Positions 17,356 to 25,734 of a stretch of 52,235 bases of DNA are shown here, in pieces (the first letter of the stretch is position 1; each line of letters begins with the position of its first letter). Origin of the DNA: an uncultured Clostridia bacterium (GTDB lineage: Bacteria; Bacillota; Clostridia; Oscillospirales; Ruminococcaceae). The notes beneath the pieces are model-generated. The model searched no databases and was not told the origin of the DNA. It was given only the letters and a program-made list of their open reading frames with translations. The stretch spans positions 1 to 52,235 of the forward strand of contig CANQUM010000012.1 of NCBI GenBank assembly GCA_947627045.1, given 5' to 3'. The position numbers and the translations under genes are program-made.

Positions 17356-19029
17356 ATGAGTGTTAATTTGAATGATTTTTACAAACGATTCGTAATAGAA
17401 GAATTTGATGAAAAGACGGGAGTAGTTTCAAAGTTTGAGGCAAATCCTGAGCCTAATTACAACTTTGCATATGATGTTATTGATGAAATTGCAAGGCTCG
17501 ACCCTGAGCGTATATGTCTTTATTGGGTACACGAAGAGGGTGAAGAGAGAAAGTTTACTTATAAAGACGTTTCAGAGTTGAGTAATCAGTTTGCAAATAT
17601 GTTTATAGATCACGGCATAAAAAAAGGCGACAAGGTTATGCTTGTTCTTAAAAGGCATTATGAGTTCTGGCTTGCGGCATATGCACTTATGAAAATAGGG
17701 GCTATTTTTATCCCTGCAACCTGCCAGCTCAAGGAAAAGGATTATGTTTATCGTTTTGAAGCAGCAAGTGTTGAATACATATGTGCTACAATTGACGATA
17801 ATGTTCCTGAAATTGTTGAGAATTCTATAAAGAAGTATAATGGCATTAAAGAGAAGTTTATTGCAAGAGGCAACAGAGAAGGCTGGACCAACCTTATGGA
17901 AGAGTCGGCTAAATATCCAAAAACTCTTGATAGAATTGAAAACAATGTTGAGGACGCAATGCTGTTATATTTCTCATCGGGAACAACAGGATACCCGAAG
18001 ATGGTTTTGCATAATCACTATTATACAATTGGGCACATAATAACTGCTAAGCACTGGCATAATATTTCTGACGGCACTCTGCATCTTACAATATCAGAGA
18101 GCGGCTGGGGAAAATGTGCATGGGGAAAGATGTTTGGTCAGCTTACCTGTGGTGCAACTGAATTTATCTACGACTTTGACAGATTCCACCCTGATCAAAT
18201 GCTGAAGGTTATTCAGGACTATAAAATAACTTCTTTCTGCGCACCTCCTACTATGTATCGTTTCTTCATAAAAGAGGGTATTGAAAACTATGACCTTTCA
18301 AATCTTAAATATGCTGCTACTGCCGGAGAGGCTTTAAATGCCGAAGTTTTCAACAAGTTCTATGAGTATACGGGTCTTAAAATAATGGAAGGCTTCGGTC
18401 AGACGGAAACTGTTGTTTGTGCTGCAACAATGGTAGGAATGGAGCCAAAACCGGGTTCAATGGGCAAGCCTACGCCTATTTACAATATGGACATTGTAGA
18501 CGAGAACGGAAACTCATGTCCTGTAGGTGAGACGGGCGAAATGGTAATCAGAACAAACGGCAGAAAGCAGAAGTGCCTGTTCGTTGAATATTACAGAAAC
18601 GAAGAGGCTACAAAAGAAGCTTGGCACGACAATATCTATCACACTGGCGATACCGCTTGGAAGGACGAGGACGGATACTATTGGTATGTTGGAAGAACCG
18701 ACGATGTTATCAAAGCATCGGGTTACAGAATAGGACCGTTCGAGATTGAGTCTGTACTTATGGAGCATCCGAGTGTTTTAGAGTGTGCTGTAACTGCTGC
18801 TAAAGACCCGATAAGAGGTAATGTAGTAAAGGCAACTATCGTGCTTGCAAAGGGATACACCGGCAGTGATGAGCTTGCAAAGGAGCTGCAGACATATGTT
18901 AAGAATGCAACTGCTCCGTACAAATATCCTAGAATAGTTGAGTTTGTTGACGAGCTTCCTAAAACTATAAGCGGAAAAATCAGAAGAGTGCAGATTCGTG
19001 AGGAGGACGCTCAGAAGAATAAATTATAA
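17356..19029 (+). CDS. AMP-dependent acyl-CoA synthetase
   Basis: This enzyme activates a carboxylic acid to its CoA thioester via an acyl-adenylate. The 557 residues show the P-loop-like YFSSGTTGYPKMVLHNH, the adenylate motif EGFGQTETV, YHTGDTAWKDEDGYYWYVGRTDD, and the C-terminal lysine in PKTISGKIRR. Overall text resembles the ACSM/medium-chain group more than acetate-specific Acs. The ribosome site is GAAAGGA before ATG 17356. Paired with the upstream XRE-cupin regulator it probably handles a fatty or aromatic acid, but the chain length cannot be told. Confidence 0.88.
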   Translation: MSVNLNDFYKRFVIEEFDEKTGVVSKFEANPEPNYNFAYDVIDEIARLDPERICLYWVHEEGEERKFTYKDVSELSNQFANMFIDHGIKKGDKVMLVLKRHYEFWLAAYALMKIGAIFIPATCQLKEKDYVYRFEAASVEYICATIDDNVPEIVENSIKKYNGIKEKFIARGNREGWTNLMEESAKYPKTLDRIENNVEDAMLLYFSSGTTGYPKMVLHNHYYTIGHIITAKHWHNISDGTLHLTISESGWGKCAWGKMFGQLTCGATEFIYDFDRFHPDQMLKVIQDYKITSFCAPPTMYRFFIKEGIENYDLSNLKYAATAGEALNAEVFNKFYEYTGLKIMEGFGQTETVVCAATMVGMEPKPGSMGKPTPIYNMDIVDENGNSCPVGETGEMVIRTNGRKQKCLFVEYYRNEEATKEAWHDNIYHTGDTAWKDEDGYYWYVGRTDDVIKASGYRIGPFEIESVLMEHPSVLECAVTAAKDPIRGNVVKATIVLAKGYTGSDELAKELQTYVKNATAPYKYPRIVEFVDELPKTISGKIRRVQIREEDAQKNKL

Positions 19030-19078
19030 AAGTGAACAGAATATATAAAAAGGCTTAGCGTTGATTCAAAAGTTTTCG

Positions 19079-19208
19079 CTCAAGCCTTTTTCAAAAGGCT
19101 TGAGGGTCAAGGGCAGAGACCTGTCGCTGACGAGCCGTCAGCGAAATCTCTTACGGAGTGCTTCCAAAAAAGGTGAATTTTAAAATAGTTAGGTGGACTA
19201 TTTTAAAA
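19079..19208. repeat. Cluster of perfect inverted repeats, possible repetitive element
   Basis: Three perfect hairpins follow each other: CTCAAGCCTTTT/AAAAGGCTTGAG (19079-19104), CGCTGACG/CGTCAGCG around AGC (19125-19143), and TTTTAAAATAGT/ACTATTTTAAAA (19178-19208). Between them lies GGGTCAAGGGCAGAGAC, which resembles spacer text I associate with repeated intergenic sequences in Ruminococcus-type genomes. No reading frame is supported. The first stem may also terminate the acyl-CoA synthetase transcript. Confidence 0.55.
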
Positions 19209-19211
19209 GAG

Positions 19212-19240
19212 GGAAAGCCCTGCAAGAGAGGGCTTTTCCT
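19212..19240 (+). terminator. Terminator-like hairpin before the membrane-protein gene
   Basis: AAGCCCT (19215-19221) pairs with AGGGCTT (19229-19235). It is bounded by GGAAA/TTTCC-like ends and a short T run. It would stop transcription coming from the hairpin cluster. Confidence 0.55.
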
Positions 19241-19303
19241 AAAAATTAATTAACTTTGATATTAAATGTAAAAGAACATTTGCTCTATTTACTAGGTGAT
19301 AAA

Positions 19304-19882
19304 ATGCTGTTATACAAATTTCCGAAAAAGCTGTCTGCCTCTGAACAGATTGAACAGGCAGGCGAGCGAATAAAGGTAAATAAAAAGATAAGAAGGTTAA
19401 GAATTCAGAATATTATTATTCTTGCAGTAATTTGTGTTTTACTCTGGCGAGTTCCATTGGTATGGCTGAAATTGTTGACTGCTTTTATATTTTTACTGTG
19501 CATTGTGTTTAACTGTCTGATTTTAATGGTTGTTAAGCGTCAGGAAGACAGCGGTGCTTATACTAAAATTTACGACGACCATATTGAACATAAGCAGGCA
19601 AGTCTTTTTAATTTAAAGAAGACAAACTACAAAGAAGTTACAGTTTTTTATAGTGATATTCTATCTTCATCACAGGACGCTTTTGGTAATTTACAGCTTA
19701 AGCTGAAAAACGGTGAAATCATTTCTCTTTATTTCTGTGATACAGACGCTAAACTTTATCTAATAAACAATTTGCATAAAGAAATTAAATATCCAAAGAA
19801 GGAATACAAAGATTTAAGCGCTGATGAGATTTTTGACAAAGATGATCCTGATTATAAGTGGAATAATTGGAAAGACTTTTAA
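19304..19882 (+). CDS. Hypothetical membrane protein with C-terminal PH-like segment
   Basis: This gene is not recognised as a named family. The 192 residues begin with a basic, charged segment. Two adjacent hydrophobic helices follow at about residues 36-75 (IIILAVICVLLWRVPLVW, TAFIFLLCIVFNCLILMVV). A soluble beta-rich part comes next (about 85-160, KIYDDHIEHKQ, LQLKLKNGEIISLYF), as in small bacterial PH/YcxB-like membrane proteins, and the end is acidic. ATG 19304 with AGGTGAT upstream was preferred to TTG 19256, which has no ribosome site. It converges with the anti-sigma gene. Confidence 0.6.
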   Translation: MLLYKFPKKLSASEQIEQAGERIKVNKKIRRLRIQNIIILAVICVLLWRVPLVWLKLLTAFIFLLCIVFNCLILMVVKRQEDSGAYTKIYDDHIEHKQASLFNLKKTNYKEVTVFYSDILSSSQDAFGNLQLKLKNGEIISLYFCDTDAKLYLINNLHKEIKYPKKEYKDLSADEIFDKDDPDYKWNNWKDF

Positions 19883-19907
19883 CGTTATATTGACTAATAG
19901 AGTTTAA

Positions 19908-20681
19908 TTAATTCTTGGAAACGCTATTGTCGGAAATAAGTTTTCCGTCAAAATCCCATGCTTTGATAGTGCCATCTTCGTATATAAATGAAATTTTATT
20001 TTTGTCATATGACATCTCAGTAACTTCTCCATGAGGATTATCTATAAATTCCTTTACATATTCAGGAACTTCATCATCGCAGTTTTCCTTCTCAGTCCAT
20101 ATTTTCTTGCCGTTTAAAGTAAGTTTGTCGACATTTTCATAGCAGTTATCAGTTATCCAATCCATTTCATATATTTTGCTTTTTTCTTCCTTAGATTTGA
20201 AAAAGGATTTAAAGTCAACAACAGGAGTTTTAATACTTATATCAAGTTCTTTTCCGTTTTCGTTCAAAACTTCTTTTGCCGCCGAATAAGAAACAAGCTT
20301 TTGATTATAGAACACAAAAAACACACCGTCGCATTTATAAACTCTGGTAGCGTACACCTTATTTTCCGATAACTTTTTTAAAGGAACCTGTGTAAGCATA
20401 TAAAAAGAACTTATCAGTACCGCAACGCATAAAACAGTAATAATTATGCCTTTAAAAAGTTCTTTATGTTTGATTTTCTTTAAAAGCGCCTTAACTCCTT
20501 TTTTCTCGTTGCTGAGCGTTGCTGTAAGCTCTGTACAGAGGTTGTCATATTCCTTTGAACATTCCTCGCAGTTATTTAGATGCTCCTCAACTGCAATTGC
20601 AGTAGTATCGCTTACTACATTGTCATGATATAACGGAAGCAAATCTTTTACTATTTCGCAATCAATATTATTTTCACTCAT
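19908..20681 (-). CDS. Anti-sigma factor with zinc-finger (zf-HC2) domain
   Basis: This is the membrane-bound partner that should hold the neighbouring ECF sigma factor inactive. The 257 residues have an N-terminal zinc motif H34-x3-C38-x2-C41, a single transmembrane helix at about 78-98 and a mostly beta extracellular part of about 150 residues with no recognised sensor domain. The start overlaps the sigma stop by four bases (ATGA), which indicates translational coupling and matched amounts. The outside signal is unknown. Confidence 0.85.
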   Translation of the reverse strand: MSENNIDCEIVKDLLPLYHDNVVSDTTAIAVEEHLNNCEECSKEYDNLCTELTATLSNEKKGVKALLKKIKHKELFKGIIITVLCVAVLISSFYMLTQVPLKKLSENKVYATRVYKCDGVFFVFYNQKLVSYSAAKEVLNENGKELDISIKTPVVDFKSFFKSKEEKSKIYEMDWITDNCYENVDKLTLNGKKIWTEKENCDDEVPEYVKEFIDNPHGEVTEMSYDKNKISFIYEDGTIKAWDFDGKLISDNSVSKN

Positions 20682-21199
20682 ATTAATCTATCCTTTCTTA
20701 GTTTTTCTGTAATATTTTTTTTAGCACGGTGATATGTAACTCGTGCCCAGCTTTCGGTTTTTTGAAAAATCTCTGCAATGCTTTTAAATGATAGCTGACC
20801 AAAAACTCTCAGCGAGAAAACCTCCTTGTAAGGCTCACTCAGTGTGTGCAGTACTATATGTATACGCATTGCGGTATCGGTATCTGCAATGCTTTCCTCA
20901 ATTGAAAAGGAGTTTTCTTTGAGTTGGCTTTCATCTAATTCGCATAGCCTGCCTTGCTTTTTTAAATAATCAAGCCATATATTTTTGGCGATTGCACAAA
21001 GCCAGGTGCTTTCTTTAGAATTACCGGAAAACTTCTCTTTTGATTTTAAAGCCTTAAAAAAGGTTTCCTGAGTAATATCCTGTGCCATATTTTCGTCCTT
21101 GCAAAGAGAAAGCGTATATCTGTATACAAGTGTGTAATCTGCCTCAAGAATACCTCTTTCAAGAGATTCATCATTTCCTTTAATTCTTATTGAAACCAC
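20678..21199 (-). CDS. ECF-family RNA polymerase sigma factor
   Basis: The 173 residues contain region 2 (YRYTLSLCKDENMAQDITQETFFKAL, STWLCAIAKNIWLDYLKKQ) and region 4 (LSEPYKEVFSLRVFGQLSFKSIAEIFQKTESWARVTYHRAKK). It directs RNA polymerase to an unknown stress or envelope regulon and is controlled by the coupled anti-sigma factor. The start is uncertain: GTG 21199 overlaps its own AAGGAGG ribosome site, and the frame stays open upstream with no ATG, so a rare start codon a few residues in is possible. Confidence 0.88.
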   Translation of the reverse strand: MVSIRIKGNDESLERGILEADYTLVYRYTLSLCKDENMAQDITQETFFKALKSKEKFSGNSKESTWLCAIAKNIWLDYLKKQGRLCELDESQLKENSFSIEESIADTDTAMRIHIVLHTLSEPYKEVFSLRVFGQLSFKSIAEIFQKTESWARVTYHRAKKNITEKLRKDRLI

Positions 21200-21359
21200 C
21201 TCCTTGACTTTGCAGAGTTCAAAAGATCTTTTGATGTCTATTAGACGTTTAGAAATGAAAAACGTTACAAAATAATTTATAAATTTATTTTATCACACAA
21301 ATATCGGGAGTTAAAGCCTTTTGCCAAATGCAAAAATTGAAAATTTTTTTGCTTATTGC

Positions 21360-21388
21360 TTGACAAAGGAAATATATTGTGATATATT
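21360..21388 (+). promoter_or_regulatory. Promoter of the pheST leader
   Basis: TTGACA (21360-21365), exactly 17 bases and TATATT (21383-21388) lie directly before the T-box leader. Confidence 0.85.
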
Positions 21389-21394
21389 AACTTT

Positions 21395-21629
21395 AAACAT
21401 TATGACTGAGAGAGTAGGTTTGTGTACAGCTTTCAGAGAGGGAATGTCTGCTGAAAAATTCCTAAGCGAGATCAGACTGAAGTTCACTCACGAGTGGTTC
21501 TGCCGAAGTTTTTATTGTAAGCAGAAACGGATTTTGAAACCGTTAAAATTCAAAGGAGTGTTGGCTCTTTTTAACCTTTAGGTGGTATAGCAAGATACAG
21601 TCTTGTCCTGATAGGGATAAGGCTTTTTT
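21395..21629 (+). ncRNA. T-box leader specific for tRNA-Phe
   Basis: The leader has the T-box order. First is a stem I with the AGAGAGTAGG bulge and the terminal hairpin GGAAT/ATTCC (21451-21472). The specifier region GAAGTTCACTC has a Phe codon TTC at 21483-21485. The T-box sequence AGGTGGTATAGC is at 21580-21591. Last is a terminator stem GTCTTGTCC/GGATAAGGC (21600-21623) and six T residues. Uncharged tRNA-Phe should bind and allow read-through into pheST. The specifier and target agree. Confidence 0.9.
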
Positions 21630-21650
21630 ATTTAATTAAGGGGGATTTCA

Positions 21651-22670
21651 ATGAAAGACGCACTTTTAAAAATCAAATCACTTGCAAAGGATGAGCTTTC
21701 AAAGGTAAATGATACTAAGGCTCTTGAAGAATTAAGAGTAAAGTTCTTAGGAAAAAAAGGCGAGCTCACATCAATTTTAAAGCAAATGGGTAAGCTGTCG
21801 GCTGAGGAGAGACCTGTTATCGGGCAGCTTGCAAACCAAGTCAGAGCTGAAATTGAAGAGTCTATAACAAACCGTGTTAAAGAAATAAAGGCTTTGATGC
21901 TTGAGAAAAAACTAAAAGAGGAGGAACTTGACGTAACCTTGCCGGGTAATAAGTCGACTATCGGAAAGCTGCACCCTCTGAATATCGTACTTAATGAGAT
22001 TGAAGAAATCTTTATGGGTATGGGCTTTGACGTTGTAGACGGTCCGGAAGTCGAGTATGATTACTACAACTTTGAGGCTCTTAATCTTCCGCCTGACCAC
22101 CCTGCAAGAGATACACAAGATACTTTTTACATTACCGACAATATATTGCTTAGAACTCAGACATCATCTGTTCAGGTACACGTAATGGAGGAGAAAAAGC
22201 CTCCGCTCAGAATAATCTCACCGGGCAGAGTTTATCGCTCTGATGCAGTTGACGCTACCCATTCACCGCTGTTTCATCAGATTGAGGGGCTTGTAGTGGA
22301 TAAGGGCATTACTATGTCTGACCTTGTAGGAACTCTGGAACTGCTTATGAAGCGGTTGTACGGTGATGACTGTAAGATAAGACTTCGTCCGCACCATTTT
22401 CCGTTTACAGAGCCCAGTGCCGAAGTTGACGTAATGTGTTTTAACTGCGGAGGAAAGGGTTGTTCTATGTGCAAGGACGAAGGTTATATTGAGCTTTTGG
22501 GAGCAGGTATGGTTCACCCGAAGGTTCTTGCAAACTGCGGAATTGACCCTGAAATTTACTCAGGCTTTGCGTTCGGGCTTGGTCTTGAGAGAATAGTTAT
22601 GAGAAGATACGGTATAAACGATATGAGACTGCTGTTTGAAAACGATTTGCGTTTCTTGAATCAGTTTTAA
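21651..22670 (+). CDS. pheS: Phenylalanyl-tRNA synthetase alpha subunit
   Basis: This is the catalytic half of the alpha2-beta2 enzyme that charges tRNA-Phe. Its 339 residues are the usual length. The N-terminal coiled coil (about 1-85) precedes the class II core with [19 protein letters not shown], motif 2 region [36 protein letters not shown] and the motif 3 text [21 protein letters not shown] 21651 follows AAGGGGG. It is under T-box control and 24 bases before pheT. Confidence 0.98.
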   Translation: MKDALLKIKSLAKDELSKVNDTKALEELRVKFLGKKGELTSILKQMGKLSAEERPVIGQLANQVRAEIEESITNRVKEIKALMLEKKLKEEELDVTLPGNKSTIGKLHPLNIVLNEIEEIFMGMGFDVVDGPEVEYDYYNFEALNLPPDHPARDTQDTFYITDNILLRTQTSSVQVHVMEEKKPPLRIISPGRVYRSDAVDATHSPLFHQIEGLVVDKGITMSDLVGTLELLMKRLYGDDCKIRLRPHHFPFTEPSAEVDVMCFNCGGKGCSMCKDEGYIELLGAGMVHPKVLANCGIDPEIYSGFAFGLGLERIVMRRYGINDMRLLFENDLRFLNQF

Positions 22671-22694
22671 TGAATGAGGGGAGGAATACTGTAA

Positions 22695-25109
22695 ATGGAT
22701 TTATCAATGAAATGGCTGAGCGACTTTGTAGATGTCAGCGATAAGAGTATAAAGGATTTTTGCTATGATATGACAATGTCAGGCTCAAAGGTTGAAGGAT
22801 ATACTCCTGAGGGCAAGGACATTACAAACGTAGTTGTGGGAAAGATTTTATCGGTTGTTCCTCACGAGAACTCTGATCATCTTGTAGTATGTCAGGTTGA
22901 CGTGGGAGCAGAACAGCTTCAGATAGTTACAGGAGCTCAAAATGTAAATGCAGGCGACTATGTTCCTGTTGCTTTGAATAATTCAACGGTTTTGCATGAT
23001 GGTAAGCCTGTAAAGATCAAAAACGGAAAGCTAAGAGGCGTTGAGAGCAACGGTATGTTATGCTCTCTTGACGAATTAGGTTTGACCACTCATGATTTCC
23101 CATATGCAATTGAAGACGGTATTTTTATTTTGGGTGATGACTGCGATAAAACTCTGGGGAAAGATCTAAAAGAAGCAATTGGCTTTAACGACACAACGGT
23201 TGAGTTTGAAATAACTTCAAACAGACCTGATTGCCTATCTGTACTCGGTCTTGCAAGAGAAGCCGCTGCAACCTATGGAATAAAAAGAACGCTCAAAGAA
23301 CCCTCCTACAAAGGCATAGACGGCAATATAGATGACGAGCTTTCAGTTGAGATAAAAAATCCTAAGCTGTGCTCAAGATATATTGCAGGTATTGTAAAGA
23401 ATGTTAAAATTGAGCCATCTCCGAGATGGATGAGAGAAAGACTTCGTGCAAGCGGAGTGCGTCCAATAAACAATTTTGTCGATATTACAAACTATGTAAT
23501 GCTTGAATACGGTCAGCCCATGCACGCATTTGATTTAAGGTATGTAAGCGGAAGCAGTATAATAGTCCGCAATGCAAAGCAAGGAGAGAAGATAGTAACT
23601 CTCGACGGTGAAGAGCGAACATTAAGTGAAGAAATGCTTGTTATCGCCGATAAGGATAAGCCTGTTGCAGTTGCTGGAGTTATGGGAGGAGAATACAGCG
23701 GTATCATGGATGATACTACTACCGTTGTTTTTGAGTCTGCCTGCTTTGACGGTGCAAGCGTTAGAAAGACAGCCAAGAAGCTGGGTATGAGAAGCGATGC
23801 GTCGTCAAGATTTGAAAAGGGGCTTAGTCCTAAAAATTGCTATCCTGCTATTATGAGAGCCTTTGAATTGGTTGAGGAGCTTGGAGCAGGTGAGGTTTAT
23901 AACACAATTATCGACAGAGACTGCTCTGATATTAGCGAAAATCCTGTTGACTTTGATCCTGAATGGATAAACAATTTTTTGGGTACAGATATTCCTGAAA
24001 GCGATATGATCGAATATTTACAAAGGCTTGACTTTGAGATCCGTGACGGAAAATGCTATGCCCCATTTGTGAGAATTGATATTGAATGTAAGGCAGACAT
24101 TGCAGAAGAGGTTGCAAGAATTTACGGATATAATAATATACCGTCTACAATTTTAAGAGGTGTTGCCGAAGCAAGGAAAACGCCAGAGCAGAGATTTATT
24201 AAAAATGTTCAGTCGTCAATGGTATCTTTGGGTCTTAATGAGATTGAGACATATTCGTTTATCTCGCCTAAGTACTTTGATAAAATCTCTTTGGATAAAA
24301 ACAGTGGTCTGCGTGACGCAGTTACTATAACAAATCCTCTCGGTGAAGATACATCTGTTATGAGAACGACAATTATACCTTCAATGTGCGAAACTTTGGC
24401 AAGAAACTATAATTACAGAAATATGAAGGCAATGCTGTTTGAGTTGGGTAACGAGTATATAAAAACCGAGAACGGAAAGCTGCCGAACGAGCCTGTACGT
24501 CTTTGCATTGGTGGGTATGATTCAAACGGAGGAATGGATTTTTATTCATTAAAGGGAATAGTTGAAGAGCTTTTAAATAATTTGTCTATAAGTGATTATG
24601 AAGTTGAGTCTGCTGATTCAAAATGCAATTTTGACGAATATACAGCATTCCATCCGGGAAGAGCAGCGGTTTTAAAAAAGAACGATGTTCAGTTTGGAAT
24701 TTTCGGTGAGCTTCACCCTGAAGTGCAGGAAAACTACGATATTGGAACAAGAACATACATTGCAAAATTAAACATTCCTGAAATGATGGCTTTGGCTGAT
24801 TATGATAAGACGTATAAGCCTCTGCCTAAGTACCCTGCAACAACAAGAGATTTATCACTTGTATGTGATGATAAAACGCCTGTAGCATCATTGGAGAAGG
24901 TTATTAAGTCAGCAGTTGGCAAGACGCTTGAAAAGGTTACTTTATTTGACGTATATAAAGGCGAGCAGATTGAAAAAGGTAAGAAATCGGTTTCTTATAC
25001 AATATCAATGCGTTCTCATGACGGAACCCTTACAGATGAACAGGCTGATGCGGCAATAAAGAGAGTTTTAAAGGCTCTTAAAGAGATCGGTGCAGAGCTT
25101 AGAGCATAG
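22695..25109 (+). CDS. pheT: Phenylalanyl-tRNA synthetase beta subunit
   Basis: This is the beta chain of PheRS, with roles in tRNA binding and editing. The 804 residues have the EMAP/OB tRNA-binding domain (about 40-150, HENSDHLVVCQVDVG), then B3/B4 editing (about 210-390, FVDITNYVMLEYGQPMHAFD), B5 (about 405-475), the synthetase-like core and a C-terminal FDX-ACB anticodon-binding domain (about 712-804, KYPATTRDLSLV). ATG 22695 follows GGGGAGG. It completes the T-box regulated pair. Confidence 0.98.
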   Translation: MDLSMKWLSDFVDVSDKSIKDFCYDMTMSGSKVEGYTPEGKDITNVVVGKILSVVPHENSDHLVVCQVDVGAEQLQIVTGAQNVNAGDYVPVALNNSTVLHDGKPVKIKNGKLRGVESNGMLCSLDELGLTTHDFPYAIEDGIFILGDDCDKTLGKDLKEAIGFNDTTVEFEITSNRPDCLSVLGLAREAAATYGIKRTLKEPSYKGIDGNIDDELSVEIKNPKLCSRYIAGIVKNVKIEPSPRWMRERLRASGVRPINNFVDITNYVMLEYGQPMHAFDLRYVSGSSIIVRNAKQGEKIVTLDGEERTLSEEMLVIADKDKPVAVAGVMGGEYSGIMDDTTTVVFESACFDGASVRKTAKKLGMRSDASSRFEKGLSPKNCYPAIMRAFELVEELGAGEVYNTIIDRDCSDISENPVDFDPEWINNFLGTDIPESDMIEYLQRLDFEIRDGKCYAPFVRIDIECKADIAEEVARIYGYNNIPSTILRGVAEARKTPEQRFIKNVQSSMVSLGLNEIETYSFISPKYFDKISLDKNSGLRDAVTITNPLGEDTSVMRTTIIPSMCETLARNYNYRNMKAMLFELGNEYIKTENGKLPNEPVRLCIGGYDSNGGMDFYSLKGIVEELLNNLSISDYEVESADSKCNFDEYTAFHPGRAAVLKKNDVQFGIFGELHPEVQENYDIGTRTYIAKLNIPEMMALADYDKTYKPLPKYPATTRDLSLVCDDKTPVASLEKVIKSAVGKTLEKVTLFDVYKGEQIEKGKKSVSYTISMRSHDGTLTDEQADAAIKRVLKALKEIGAELRA

Positions 25110-25128
25110 CGATTTAACTTTTTACAAC

Positions 25129-25165
25129 AATTTATACTAAATTTTCATATTTTAGTATAAATTTT
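25129..25165 (+). terminator. Terminator after pheT
   Basis: AATTTATACTAAA (25129-25141) pairs perfectly with TTTAGTATAAATT (25151-25163), ending in TTTT. It is AT-rich but long. Confidence 0.65.
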
Positions 25166-25228
25166 GACCGTTCTTTATAAATAAAAATGCTAACAAATTA
25201 TTAATTTTGCTATTTTTTTCAAAAGCAC

Positions 25229-25257
25229 TTGTTATTTTGAATTTTTTAGGTTATAAT
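25229..25257 (+). promoter_or_regulatory. Promoter for ireB
   Basis: TTGTTA (25229-25234), 17 bases and TATAAT (25252-25257) are followed by a leader of about 100 bases. Apart from the terminator and this promoter I see nothing else in the 25110-25361 gap. Confidence 0.65.
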
Positions 25258-25361
25258 AATATTAGCAGAGATTTTCAAAAATGTTAAAGACTCGTTTTAG
25301 TGTGGTGGTTTGCATAAAGAGTTTTTGACTTTCCGTGTATTGATAAAGGAGGATAAAGCTT

Positions 25362-25607
25362 ATGTACGATCAGACAATGACCTTTTCCGTTAAAGAAGAT
25401 AAGGAAGTGGAGATGAAAAAGAATCTGACAATTATTTATCAGGCGCTTAAGGAAAAGGGATACAATCCAATCAATCAAATAGTAGGTTATATTCTTTCTG
25501 AGGATCCGACCTACATAACGACTTATAACAATGCAAGAAGCTTAATCCGTCATATTGATAGAGATGAATTACTTCAGGCATTAGTTAAGTCTTATTTGGG
25601 TGATTAG
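25362..25607 (+). CDS. ireB: IreB family regulatory protein (UPF0297)
   Basis: This small cytoplasmic protein has 81 residues. In enterococci the family member IreB is a phosphorylated partner of a PASTA-type Ser/Thr kinase (IreK) that acts in envelope stress tolerance. The family text is clear: [48 protein letters not shown] and [30 protein letters not shown] precedes ATG 25362. The usual neighbours (a RuvX-like nuclease and a DUF1292 protein) are absent here; it is a single-gene unit between two terminators. Confidence 0.92.
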   Translation: MYDQTMTFSVKEDKEVEMKKNLTIIYQALKEKGYNPINQIVGYILSEDPTYITTYNNARSLIRHIDRDELLQALVKSYLGD

Positions 25608-25622
25608 TGATAAAATAATTTC

Positions 25623-25650
25623 AGAGACAGCTTTTGCTGTCTCTTTTTAA
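25623..25650 (+). terminator. Terminator after ireB
   Basis: This is a perfect 9-bp stem AGAGACAGC/GCTGTCTCT with a TTTT loop (25623-25644) and a TTTTT tail. Confidence 0.92.
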
Positions 25651-25734
25651 TTAGTTTGGTATTATATTTGAATAAATTAACAGCATTGTATTTTTTATTT
25701 TTGGTTATCCTAACTTTAGAAAGGATGATCAATA

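Noticed and set aside
21321-21581. An 86-codon frame before pheS
   Set aside because: It lies entirely inside the T-box leader, begins before the promoter start and has no ribosome site.
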